Notes under the pieces: generated by a model
What the model saw: only the letters and a program-made list of their open reading frames with translations
Database searches by the model: none
Told to the model about the DNA's origin: nothing
Position numbers and translations under genes: made by a program
Shown here: positions 1-6,176 of the stretch, in pieces
Layout: each line of letters starts with the position of its first letter
Numbering within the stretch: the stretch's first letter is position 1
From: an uncultured Sphingomonadales bacterium
GTDB taxonomy: Bacteria > Pseudomonadota > Alphaproteobacteria > Sphingomonadales > Sphingomonadaceae
Direction of reading: 5' to 3'
DNA: 6,331 nt
Assembly: GCA_903893935.1 (NCBI GenBank)
Contig: CAITOD010000300.1
Location: forward strand, 1-6,331

Positions 1-51
1 GCGACCTCCGGCGTGACAGGCCGGCACTCTAACCAACTGAGCTACACCCGC
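1..51 (-). tRNA. tRNA-Asp (anticodon GUC), 3' part cut off by the window edge
   Basis: Read on the minus strand from base 51, the sequence folds as the first 51 nt of a standard tRNA: acceptor strand GCGGGTG, TA, D stem GCTC/GAGT with an AGTTGGTTA loop, anticodon stem CCGGC/GCCGG around loop CTGTCAC, variable loop AGGTC, then the first two bases of the T stem. The anticodon is GTC (complement of 15-17), which reads the Asp codons GAC and GAU. The T arm, the 3' acceptor strand and CCA lie left of base 1. A promoter 21 bases upstream supports independent transcription. A class I cloverleaf with this anticodon leaves little doubt about identity. Confidence 0.97.
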
Positions 52-71
52 GTTCCCGCTTGGGAGCAGCG

Positions 72-100
72 CCTCTATGGCACACAAATGGCACTGTCAA
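72..100 (-). promoter_or_regulatory. sigma70-type promoter of tRNA-Asp
   Basis: On the minus strand there is a perfect -35 box TTGACA (100-95), a 17-base spacer (94-78) and a weak -10 box TAGAGG (77-72). The bases after the -10 box are GC-rich (CGCTGC), which is the kind of discriminator common at stable-RNA promoters under stringent control; that regulatory reading is inferred. Transcription would start near 65, giving a leader of about 14 bases before the tRNA. The spacer contains two direct copies of GTGCCAT 11 bases apart (plus strand ATGGCAC at 77-83 and 88-94). Confidence 0.75.
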
Positions 101-259
101 CAAACCGGCACAAAGTTTTTTCGGCGCGGCGTCGCGGCGGAGAAGCGATGCGGAAGCTGCGCGCTCCGCACCGTCGGCGTTAACCGGATATTTGCCATCT
201 TGCGGCATGAAAAGACCCGGAAAAACGATCGTAGCCGGTCGTGACGGGGGACATATCGC

Positions 260-754
260 GTGTTGCGCACCACTTTGCGGATGATGGCCGGTACGGCTGG
301 CGTTTTGCCGCTTGCCGCGCTGGCGGCGACCAATCCGGCGGCGTTTCGTGCGCCCGTCCCGGGCGTGCACCCGGCGCGGGTGCAACTGGCCGGCGATGTG
401 TTTGTCGAGCGCTTCGAGCCTGCCCCCGGCGGCCGCACCGCGCGCGTGCTCGAACGTGCCGACGCGCTGCATCCGGGCGACCGGCTGGTGTTCGTGGTCA
501 GCTGGAGCGGCGGCGATCCGGCCGGGTTCTTCGTGACCAACCCGGTGCCGCGCAGCATCGCGTTTCAACCGCACAGCGGCTTGGGCGGCGAAGAAGTTTC
601 GGTCGATGGCGGGCGCAACTGGGGCCAGCTCGATACGCTGTTCGTGCACGATGGAGCCGGCTGGCGCCGCGCGCAGGTGGAAGACATCACCCATGTGCGC
701 TGGCGCGCGGCAGGTGCCAATGGCCAGATCACGTATCGCGGCATTGTCCGCTGA
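260..754 (+). CDS. small exported protein of unknown function, DUF11-like
   Basis: This 164-residue protein begins with a likely Sec signal peptide: a short basic start (Arg3, Arg7), a hydrophobic stretch at about residues 8-22, and an Ala-Leu-Ala cleavage site after residue 22. The mature part is about 140 residues with no cysteine and no catalytic motif. It resembles the DUF11/TIGR01451 beta-sandwich style found in surface proteins: PGDRLVFVVSW at about 72-82, then VTNPVPRSI, then VSVDGGRNWGQL and DITHVRW near the C-terminus. Similar single-domain proteins occur in sphingomonads (from memory). It is probably periplasmic or surface exposed. The start is GTG at 260, preceded by GGGGGA 8 bases upstream; ATG at 281 is possible but would remove the basic n-region. 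The gene stands alone and is divergent from tRNA-Asp. Function is unknown. Confidence 0.85.
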   Translation: MLRTTLRMMAGTAGVLPLAALAATNPAAFRAPVPGVHPARVQLAGDVFVERFEPAPGGRTARVLERADALHPGDRLVFVVSWSGGDPAGFFVTNPVPRSIAFQPHSGLGGEEVSVDGGRNWGQLDTLFVHDGAGWRRAQVEDITHVRWRAAGANGQITYRGIVR

Positions 755-767
755 AACTGTAACGCAC

Positions 768-778
768 GCCTGACAGGC
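768..778 (+). terminator. possible weak hairpin after the exported-protein gene
   Basis: GCCTG (768-772), A, CAGGC (774-778) is a perfect interrupted palindrome 13 bases after the stop codon of the exported-protein gene. As RNA it could form only a short stem of about 4 bp with a 3-base loop. It is followed by TTCATT, not a proper T tract. It may be a weak terminator or a protein-binding site belonging to the toxin-antitoxin promoter region. Confidence 0.2.
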
Positions 779-801
779 TTCATTGCCATTGGTTCCAGAA
801 T

Positions 802-825
802 ATGCCACATTCCAATCAGTGGCAT
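802..825. promoter_or_regulatory. inverted repeat, probable VapBC operator
   Basis: ATGCCAC (802-808) and GTGGCAT (819-825) are exact inverted copies separated by 10 bases, so the half-sites are 17 bases apart centre to centre. The repeat lies 21 bases upstream of the chosen antitoxin start. AbrB/MazE-fold antitoxins, alone or with VapC, usually bind such palindromes to repress their own operon; that role is inferred from the family. A second, looser pair, ATTGG (788-792) and CCAAT (812-816), interlaces with it. I could not place a convincing -35/-10 pair here. Confidence 0.5.
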
Positions 826-846
826 GCTGGTTTTATGGGCACAAAA

Positions 847-1104
847 ATGAGCAGGGCATTTGATGCAAAAGTGTCGCACAATGGCCGACTGGTTCTGCCG
901 AAGCGCGTGCGCGAGGCGCTTGGCATGCCCGAAGGAGGAACAGTGGTCTTTTCGGTCGAAGGCGATCAGGTCAAACTGACTTCAATCCGCCAGAGCATCG
1001 GACACGCGCAAACTCTCTATCGCCAATACGCAATCAACGATCTATCGGTTGATGACTTCCTCGCCGACCGGCGAGCCGAGGCAGCCCGCGAACGCGAGGG
1101 CTGA
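847..1104 (+). CDS. vapB: VapB-like antitoxin, AbrB/MazE/SpoVT fold
   Basis: From ATG 847 this is an 85-residue protein. Residues about 4-48 match the swapped-hairpin AbrB domain: FDAKVSHNGRLVLPKRVREA, then LGMPEGGTVVF, then a short strand ending VKLTS. The C-terminal part, including DDFLADRRAEA and a charged end, is the flexible arm that normally wraps the PIN toxin. The expected role is to neutralise the VapC encoded 2 bases downstream and to repress the shared promoter through the upstream inverted repeat. The start is uncertain: ATG 835 (adds MGTK) is about as good, and neither has a clear Shine-Dalgarno. ATG 802 would place the operator inside the gene and is less likely. Base composition is unlike the neighbours: 781-900 has 58 G/C of 120 by hand count. 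Confidence 0.88.
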   Translation: MSRAFDAKVSHNGRLVLPKRVREALGMPEGGTVVFSVEGDQVKLTSIRQSIGHAQTLYRQYAINDLSVDDFLADRRAEAAREREG

Positions 1105-1106
1105 CA

Positions 1107-1493
1107 ATGGCGTCGGTGGTTTTTGATGCTTCGGCCATTCTTGCGTTGCTGCGCGAAGAGCCAGGGGCGGACACCGTGGCCAACCACATTGGCGATGGAC
1201 TGATCTCGGCGGTCAACTTTCAGGAAGTGATCAAGGAACTGCTGCGGCGCGGGATTCCAATCGAACCCGCGCTGGATCTGCTCGAAGCGCTTCATCTCGA
1301 CGTCCGGTCGCATGGCGAGCAAGACGCGGTTGCCGCAGCCGGCCTCTACCCGGCAACCCGACAGTATGGCAACGGGATCGGTGACCGGTCTTGCATGGCC
1401 CTCGCCATCGCCGAAGGCTTGCCCGCAATAACGGCCGATCACGCCTGGAGCAAAATCGATCTGCCCGGGCTCACGGTTCAACTGATCCGCTGA
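1107..1493 (+). CDS. vapC: VapC-family toxin, PIN-domain ribonuclease
   Basis: This 128-residue protein is a complete single PIN domain of normal VapC length. The acidic metal-binding set is present in order: Asp7 in VVFDASAILALL, Glu40 in the NFQEVIKE helix (with Glu44), Asp93 in GDRSCMALA and Asp111 in TADHAW. PIN toxins use Mg2+ or Mn2+ to cut RNA, often initiator tRNA or the 23S sarcin-ricin loop; the target here cannot be told from sequence. The start ATG lies 2 bases after the antitoxin stop and has GAGGG six bases upstream, so the pair is almost certainly co-transcribed and coupled. No stop or frameshift breaks it and all catalytic positions are intact, so the toxin looks active. Its 3' end converges on bkdB, 35 bases away. 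Confidence 0.93.
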   Translation: MASVVFDASAILALLREEPGADTVANHIGDGLISAVNFQEVIKELLRRGIPIEPALDLLEALHLDVRSHGEQDAVAAAGLYPATRQYGNGIGDRSCMALAIAEGLPAITADHAWSKIDLPGLTVQLIR

Positions 1494-1519
1494 CCGCCCC
1501 CCAGTCGACGCCCGGGCGG
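1494..1519. terminator. possible bidirectional hairpin between vapC and bkdB
   Basis: CCGCCC (1494-1499) can pair with GGGCGG (1514-1519) in the 35-base gap between two convergent stop codons. The loop is 14 bases and contains the palindrome GTCGAC (1504-1509). There is no T tract on either strand, so it would be at best a weak intrinsic terminator. Its position, where both transcripts should end, is the main argument for it. Confidence 0.25.
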
Positions 1520-1528
1520 GGATCCGCG

Positions 1529-2758
1529 TCACGCCACCAGCAGCAGCGTCGGCGTTTCGATCAGGCGGCGCAGTGCCTGGACAAAGCTTGCGGCGTCCCA
1601 GCCATCGACGACGCGGTGGTCGCAGCTGATCGACAGGTTCATCAGCTTGCGTTTGGCCACGCGTTCGCCCCCCATGCCGTCGGACACGAACATCGGGCGT
1701 TCGACAATCCGGTTGGGACCGATAATGGCGACTTCGGGCCGGTTGATCACCGGCGTGGTGGCAACCCCGCCGAGCGGGCCGAGACTGGTCACGGTCAGCG
1801 TCGAACCCGACAATTCGCCCACGCCGATCGTGCCGTTGCGCGCCGCTTCGGCGAGCCGCGCGATTTCGCTCGCCAATTGCCACAAGTTGCGCTGCTGCGC
1901 GTCGCGGATCACCGGCACCATCAGCCCGCCCGGGGTCTGCGTGGCGAGCCCCAGATGCACCGCGCCATGGCGGGTCACCACACCGGCTTCGTCGTCATAG
2001 CGCGCGTTGATCATCGGGAATTGCGGGATCGCGCGGCAGATCGCGGTGATCAGAAACGGCAGCATCGTCAGTTTGCCGCGCCCGGCATGCGCATCATTGA
2101 GCTCGGCGCGCACGCGTTCGAGCTCGGTCACGTCGATTTCCTCGACATAGGTAAAATGCGGGATGTGCCGCTTGGCGGCGGCCATGTTTTCGGCAATGCG
2201 GCGGCGCAGACCGATCACGCGGATCGCTTCATCGGCGCGCGTTTCGCCCGCCGGCGTATACCCGCCGCCGGCGTTATAAGCGATGAACTGGTCGAGATCG
2301 GCGTGCCGCACGCGGCCTTCGGCGCCGGGTCGCACCCGCGCCAGATCGATACCGAGGTCGCGCGCACGTGCGCGCACCGCGGGGCTTGCCAGCACGCGCG
2401 CGGCGGGTTCGATTGCGGCGACCGGCTCTGGCTTGATCGGTTCTGGCGCAGGCGGCGGTTCTGCAACCGGTTCGACAACCGGCGCTGCGGCGACCGGCGC
2501 CGGCGCGGGCACATCGCCGGTCGTCTCGATGACCACCAGCGGCGATCCGATCGCCACGCGATCGCCGACTTCGCCCGCGACTTCGACCACGCGGCCCGCG
2601 ACCGGGCTTTCCATTTCGACCGTCGCCTTGTCGGTCATCACGTCGGCAAGCCGCCCGTCTTCGGCCACCGTGTCGCCCACCGCAACATGCCAGGCGACGA
2701 TTTCGGCTTCGGCAATGCCTTCGCCGATATCGGGAAGACGAAAGGTAAAGCGGCTCAT
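1529..2758 (-). CDS. bkdB: branched-chain 2-oxoacid dehydrogenase E2 (dihydrolipoamide acyltransferase)
   Basis: This is the core acyltransferase of the BCKDH complex; it takes the acyl group from E1 on a lipoyl arm and passes it to CoA. The 409 residues contain, in order: one lipoyl domain (1-80) with Lys44 in MTDKATVEM as the lipoylation site; an Ala/Pro/Glu-rich linker (about 84-120); a peripheral subunit-binding domain (about 121-159, VLASPAVRARARDLGIDL); and the catalytic domain (about 175-409). The active-site motif is DHRVVDG (380-386) with His381 and Asp385. The TSLGPLGG segment followed by TPVINRPEVAIIG is of the branched-chain rather than the pyruvate type, and the context agrees. 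ATG 2758 is chosen because the family N-terminus starts there; a TTG at 2797 would add 13 residues and overlap bkdA2. It starts 28 bases after the bkdA2 stop. No E3 gene follows. Confidence 0.95.
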   Translation of the reverse strand: MSRFTFRLPDIGEGIAEAEIVAWHVAVGDTVAEDGRLADVMTDKATVEMESPVAGRVVEVAGEVGDRVAIGSPLVVIETTGDVPAPAPVAAAPVVEPVAEPPPAPEPIKPEPVAAIEPAARVLASPAVRARARDLGIDLARVRPGAEGRVRHADLDQFIAYNAGGGYTPAGETRADEAIRVIGLRRRIAENMAAAKRHIPHFTYVEEIDVTELERVRAELNDAHAGRGKLTMLPFLITAICRAIPQFPMINARYDDEAGVVTRHGAVHLGLATQTPGGLMVPVIRDAQQRNLWQLASEIARLAEAARNGTIGVGELSGSTLTVTSLGPLGGVATTPVINRPEVAIIGPNRIVERPMFVSDGMGGERVAKRKLMNLSISCDHRVVDGWDAASFVQALRRLIETPTLLLVA

Positions 2759-2786
2759 GGCTTGATCATCCGTGCAAGAAAGGGGC

Positions 2787-3824
2787 TCATGCGGCAATCA
2801 ATCGGGCAAACGCCTCGCCAATCCGCACCGGCCCAGGGAAATAGGCCCATTCGAGGCTGTGCGGATAAGGCGTGTCGAACCCGGTCACGCGTTCGACCGG
2901 TGCCTCGAGCGCATAGAAGCAGCGCTCCTGCACCAGCGCGGCCAGTTCGGCGCCAAACCCGCCGGTGCGCGTCGCTTCGTGCAGCACCATGCAGCGCCCG
3001 GTCTTGTTGACCGATGCCTCGATCGTCACGATATCGAGCGGCACCAGCGTGCGCAGATCGATCACTTCGGCGTCGATTCCCTGGCGTTCGGCCACTTCGC
3101 GCGCGACATGGACCATCGTGCCGTAAGCCAGCACCGTCACCGCCTCGCCTTCGCGCACGATGCGCGCTTCGCCAAGCGGAATGCGGTAATGGCCTTCGGG
3201 CACAAAGCTGTCGGGATGGCGCGCCCAGGGGATCGCCGGCTCGCTGTAATGGCCGTTGAAAGGGCCATTGTAGAGCCGCTTGGGTTCGAAAAAGATCACC
3301 GGGTCGTTGTCTTCGATTGCCGCGATCAGCAAGCCTTTGGCATCGTGCGGCGTGCTCGGCACCACCGTTTTCAGCCCGGCGACATGAGTGAACAGCGCCT
3401 CGGGGCTTTGGCTATGCGTTTGCCCGCCGAAAATGCCCCCGCCGAACGGCGTGCGGACGGTCATCGGCGCGATGAATTCGCCCGCCGAACGATAGCGCAG
3501 CCGCGCCGCTTCGGACACCAATTGGTCGAGCCCGGGATAGATATAGTCGGCAAACTGGATTTCGGGCACCGGGCGCAAGCCATAGGCGCCCATCCCCACC
3601 GCCACGCCGATAATGCCGCATTCGGAAATCGGCGTGTCGAACACCCGCGTCTTGCCGTATTTGGCCTGCAAGCCGGCGGTGGCGCGAAACACCCCGCCGA
3701 AATAGCCGACATCTTCACCCAGCACGACCACATCGGGATCGCGCGCCATCATCACATCGAGCGCGTCGTTGATCGCCTCGATCATCGTCATGCTTTTGCC
3801 CGGCACGGCGCTGGCCTCGCTCAT
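2787..3824 (-). CDS. bkdA2: branched-chain 2-oxoacid dehydrogenase E1 component, beta subunit
   Basis: Beta subunit of the heterotetrameric thiamine-diphosphate E1 that decarboxylates 2-oxoisocaproate, 2-oxoisovalerate and 2-oxo-3-methylvalerate. It has 345 residues, the normal length. The N-terminal pyrimidine-binding domain holds GEDVGYFGGVFRAT (36-49) and DTPISE with Glu68, the residue that activates the cofactor. The HSQSPEA motif gives His137, the active-site histidine of the family. The C-terminal transketolase domain is seen in AYGTMVH (about 233-239), VIDLRTLVPLD (254-264) and LHEATRTGGFGAE (281-293). Its ATG at 3824 overlaps the bkdA1 stop in ATGA (3824-3821), so translation is probably coupled, which suits subunits made in equal amounts. 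Acetoin and pyruvate E1 beta are close relatives; the partner alpha subunit settles the branched-chain call. Confidence 0.96.
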   Translation of the reverse strand: MSEASAVPGKSMTMIEAINDALDVMMARDPDVVVLGEDVGYFGGVFRATAGLQAKYGKTRVFDTPISECGIIGVAVGMGAYGLRPVPEIQFADYIYPGLDQLVSEAARLRYRSAGEFIAPMTVRTPFGGGIFGGQTHSQSPEALFTHVAGLKTVVPSTPHDAKGLLIAAIEDNDPVIFFEPKRLYNGPFNGHYSEPAIPWARHPDSFVPEGHYRIPLGEARIVREGEAVTVLAYGTMVHVAREVAERQGIDAEVIDLRTLVPLDIVTIEASVNKTGRCMVLHEATRTGGFGAELAALVQERCFYALEAPVERVTGFDTPYPHSLEWAYFPGPVRIGEAFARLIAA

Positions 3825-5140
3825 CGCGCTTCTCCCGGATCGGCCCCAAGATCAGCGTCATCGCTCCAGTCGGGAAATTTCACATGGCGTTCGTGCAGCG
3901 CCTGCTCGTTCTGTTCGGCGAGGTGCCAGGGCAGCGTTTCGAACACGTCTTCGAACATCGTGCGGAACGGGTGGTGCAGGCCGTGGCCGAGCACGCCATT
4001 GGCTTCGGCCTCGCGCATGGCGGTGCGCACTTCGGCATCGAGTTCGGCATCCATCGCCGCCTGCCGCTCGGCATCCCACACCCCGAGTGCCACCAGATGG
4101 CGCATCAGCCGGTCGATCGGATCGCCCAGCGGCCACTCGCTGCCCTCGGCGGCCGAGCGATACTGGCCCGGATCGTCCGAAGTCGAATGGCCCTCGGCGC
4201 GATAGGTGAAATGTTCGATCAGCGTCGGCCCGGCGTTGCTGCGCGCGCGATCGGCCGCCCAGCGCACCGCAGCATAGACCGCCAGCGGATCGTTGCCATC
4301 GATGCGCAGCCCGGCAATGCCATAGCCGATCGCGCGTGCGGCAAAAGTGGTGCGTTCGGACCCGGCAAACCCCGAAAAGCTGGAAATCGCCCACTGGTTG
4401 TTGACCAGATTGAACACCACCGGCGCGTTGTAGACCGCCGCGAACGTCATCGCCGAATGAAAGTCGCCCTCTGCGCTCGATCCTTCGCCGACGAACGTGC
4501 TGGCGATGCGGCTGTCGTGGCGGATTGCGCTGGCCATCGCCCAGCCAACAGCCTGCGGCAATTGCGTGGCCAGGTTGCCCGAAATCGAAAACAGCGACTG
4601 CGCCCGTGCCGAATACATGATCGGCAACTGCCGGCCTTTCAGCTTGTCGGCGCGGTTGGAAAAAATCTGGTTGACCATTTCGGTCAGCGGATAGCCGCGC
4701 GCGATGAACACCCCCTGCTGGCGATAGCTGGGAAAGACCATGTCCTCGGCATCGAGCGCCAGCGCGGTTGCCACCGCAGTCGCCTCTTCTCCGGTCGATT
4801 TCATGTAAAAGCTGGTCTTGCCCTGTCGCTGGGCGCGAACCATGCGCGCATCGAATGCCCGGGTCAGCGCCATCAGCCGCAGCATGCGGATCAGCGTGGC
4901 AGCATCGAGGCCGGGATTCCAGGCCCCGTGCGCCAGATCGTCGTCACCCAGCACCCGGATCAGATCAAGGCACAGCGGATGCGTCTGCCCGGCATCGCAG
5001 GTTTCGTCGGGACGGGGCTGCGCGCCGGCCGCGGGTATCGCCAGATGGCCAAAATCAACGGGATCGCCGGGCCGATAGCGCGGTTCCGGCACATGCAACG
5101 ACAGCTTTGGTCGATTGCCACCAGGGATCGAAGCGCTCAT
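3821..5140 (-). CDS. bkdA1: branched-chain 2-oxoacid dehydrogenase E1 component, alpha subunit
   Basis: Alpha subunit of the BCKDH E1, carrying the thiamine-diphosphate motif. It has 439 residues. The first 70 or so form the N-terminal extension typical of bacterial BkdA1 (LSLHVPEPRYRPGDPVDF at 13-30). The cofactor motif runs from GEG (218-220) through EGD (224-226) to NN (247-248); Glu219 and Asn248 align with human BCKDHA metal ligands as recalled. HSTSDD (318-323) is the conserved loop that in mitochondrial BCKDHA carries the regulatory phosphoserine, and it separates this protein from pyruvate E1 alpha. TFVGEGSSAEGD and NNQWAIS closely follow Pseudomonas putida BkdA1 as I recall it. It is the first gene of the operon, 106 bases from the thyA stop. 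ATG 5140 has AAAGG and GCGGG upstream at moderate spacing. Confidence 0.96.
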   Translation of the reverse strand: MSASIPGGNRPKLSLHVPEPRYRPGDPVDFGHLAIPAAGAQPRPDETCDAGQTHPLCLDLIRVLGDDDLAHGAWNPGLDAATLIRMLRLMALTRAFDARMVRAQRQGKTSFYMKSTGEEATAVATALALDAEDMVFPSYRQQGVFIARGYPLTEMVNQIFSNRADKLKGRQLPIMYSARAQSLFSISGNLATQLPQAVGWAMASAIRHDSRIASTFVGEGSSAEGDFHSAMTFAAVYNAPVVFNLVNNQWAISSFSGFAGSERTTFAARAIGYGIAGLRIDGNDPLAVYAAVRWAADRARSNAGPTLIEHFTYRAEGHSTSDDPGQYRSAAEGSEWPLGDPIDRLMRHLVALGVWDAERQAAMDAELDAEVRTAMREAEANGVLGHGLHHPFRTMFEDVFETLPWHLAEQNEQALHERHVKFPDWSDDADLGADPGEAR

Positions 5141-5205
5141 CCGGACCCGCCTTTTGCAACCGCCTTGGCCGGGACTCGGCGAACGACGGTTTATTTTAAT
5201 TCCGC

Positions 5206-5218
5206 GTAATTATATTAC
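5206..5218. promoter_or_regulatory. palindrome over the -10 box of the bkd promoter
   Basis: GTAAT (5206-5210), TAT, ATTAC (5214-5218) is an exact 5+3+5 inverted repeat that covers the whole -10 box (5214-5209). A repressor bound here would block RNA polymerase directly. Bkd operons are normally controlled by a regulator that senses branched-chain amino acids or their acyl-CoA products (BkdR of the Lrp family in Pseudomonas), but no regulator gene is in this window. Because -10 boxes are AT-rich, part of the symmetry may be chance. Confidence 0.35.
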
Positions 5219-5237
5219 AACATTGCGCAACGGTCAA
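5209..5237 (-). promoter_or_regulatory. near-consensus sigma70 promoter of the bkd operon
   Basis: On the minus strand the -35 box is TTGACC (5237-5232), the spacer is 17 bases (5231-5215) and the -10 box is a perfect TATAAT (5214-5209). Eleven of twelve positions match consensus. Transcription would start near 5202 and give a leader of about 60 bases before bkdA1. The segment stands out as AT-rich in GC-rich surroundings. It begins 9 bases after the thyA stop, so bkd has its own start even if thyA reads through. Confidence 0.85.
5223..5230. promoter_or_regulatory. perfect 8-bp palindrome in the bkd promoter spacer
   Basis: TTGCGCAA (5223-5230) is an exact palindrome lying between the -35 and -10 boxes. 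With the GTAAT/ATTAC repeat beside it, two symmetric sites fill most of the promoter. It could be an operator half or full site; which regulator would bind cannot be told from the sequence. Confidence 0.3.
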
Positions 5238-5246
5238 TCGACTGGT

Positions 5247-6176
5247 TCACACCGCGACGGGTGCGGCCAGGTGGCCTTGCGGATGGTAGTCATGCACGAT
5301 AAAATCGTCGATGGCATACTCGAAAATGCTGTCGGGCCGGCGTGCGATCGTCAGCCGGGGTGATCCCGCCGGGTGCCGTTGCAATTGCGCCTCGACCAGT
5401 TCGCCGTGGTTCAGATAAAGGTGCGTGTCGCCCCCCATCCACACCAGTTCGCCCGGCTCCAGATCGCATTGCTGCGCCAGCAGGCGGATAAACAAAGCCG
5501 CACCCCACAGATTGAAGGGCAGCCCCAACGCAACATCGCAACTGCGCTGATAGAGCACGCCCGACAGGCGCCCGTCGGCGACATGGAACTGATAGGTCTT
5601 GTGGCACGGCGGCAGCGCCATCCTGTCCAGTTCCGCCACGTTCCAGCCTTCGACGATATGCCGCCGGCTGCCCGGATTGGTGCGCAGGCCCTGCACCAGA
5701 TCGGCGACCTGATTCACCCCCTGCGAACGCTGGCGGAACAGCCCCTCGCCCGCCGGTTCATAGACCGGCCAATCGACCCATTGTTTGCCATAGACCGGCC
5801 CCAGGTCCCCCCAGCGTGCGGCAAATGCGGCATCTTGGACAATGGCCCGCGAAAAAGCGGCCCGATCGATCGCCTTGCCGGTTTCCTGGCGGTATCGCGC
5901 CAGCGGCCAGTCCGTCCAGATTTCCACGCCTTGCGCACACAACGCCCGGATGTTGGTGTCACCGGTCAAAAACCACAGAAATTCGCGCGTGGCGGTTTTC
6001 CAGAAGACCCGCTTGGTGGTCAGCAACGGCATTTTCCCGTCACTCAGATCAAACCGCAAGCTGGTGCCGAACACCGAACGTGTCCCCACCCCGGTGCGAT
6101 CGACACGCAAATCCCCCTGCATCCAGATCCGGCGCATCAGGTCGAGGTACGGCTGTTCATAGTGGGTCGCGGTCAT
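5247..6176 (-). CDS. thyA: thymidylate synthase
   Basis: Folate-dependent enzyme that methylates dUMP to dTMP using methylenetetrahydrofolate; cytosolic homodimer. The 309 residues carry the whole catalytic set: Arg27 in DRTGVGT, GDLGPVYGKQW (123-133), the partner-subunit arginines SRR (170-172), nucleophile Cys191 in ALPPCH, RSCDVALGLPFN (211-222) with Asp214 and Asn222, GGDTHLYLNH (248-257) with His252 and Tyr254, and the conserved end APVAV. It is 45 residues longer than the E. coli enzyme (264, recalled): about 7 at the N-terminus, about 28 after the WTDW motif (from residue 91), and about 10 around 139-152. Longer forms with an insert in the small domain are known, as in Lactobacillus casei. 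ATG 6176 has AGGGA six bases upstream. SAWN of E. coli is EGWN here (176-179). No folA follows; the next gene on this strand is bkdA1. Confidence 0.97.
   Translation of the reverse strand: MTATHYEQPYLDLMRRIWMQGDLRVDRTGVGTRSVFGTSLRFDLSDGKMPLLTTKRVFWKTATREFLWFLTGDTNIRALCAQGVEIWTDWPLARYRQETGKAIDRAAFSRAIVQDAAFAARWGDLGPVYGKQWVDWPVYEPAGEGLFRQRSQGVNQVADLVQGLRTNPGSRRHIVEGWNVAELDRMALPPCHKTYQFHVADGRLSGVLYQRSCDVALGLPFNLWGAALFIRLLAQQCDLEPGELVWMGGDTHLYLNHGELVEAQLQRHPAGSPRLTIARRPDSIFEYAIDDFIVHDYHPQGHLAAPVAV

Noticed and set aside
192..229. Promoter for the exported-protein gene around TTGCCA (192-197) or TTGCGG (200-205)
   Set aside because: No acceptable -10 box lies 16-18 bases downstream of either; the best candidate matches only three of six positions.
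29..808. Minus-strand open frame of 259 codons over the exported-protein gene
   Set aside because: It overlaps the tRNA gene and runs antisense to a frame with a signal peptide and a coherent domain; its composition is that of a shadow frame.
218..1493. Idea that vapBC entered by integration at tRNA-Asp
   Set aside because: Integrases normally recombine at the 3' end of a tRNA gene. That end lies left of base 1, on the far side from vapBC, and no partial tRNA copy is visible to the right.
2759..2797. TTG start at 2797 for bkdB
   Set aside because: No ribosome-binding site precedes it and the added 13 residues are unlike E2 N-termini, whereas ATG 2758 starts exactly where the lipoyl domain begins.
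4387..4487. GEG in place of the textbook GDG in the E1 alpha cofactor motif
   Set aside because: As I recall, human BCKDHA also has GEG at this position with the Glu as metal ligand, so this is normal for branched-chain E1.
1391..5209. Very long open frames on the plus strand opposite the bkd genes (1391-3010, 2772-4205, 3884-5209)
   Set aside because: They are antisense to three clearly real enzymes, have Arg/His-rich composition with no recognisable domain, and are expected when GC-rich codons are read on the other strand.
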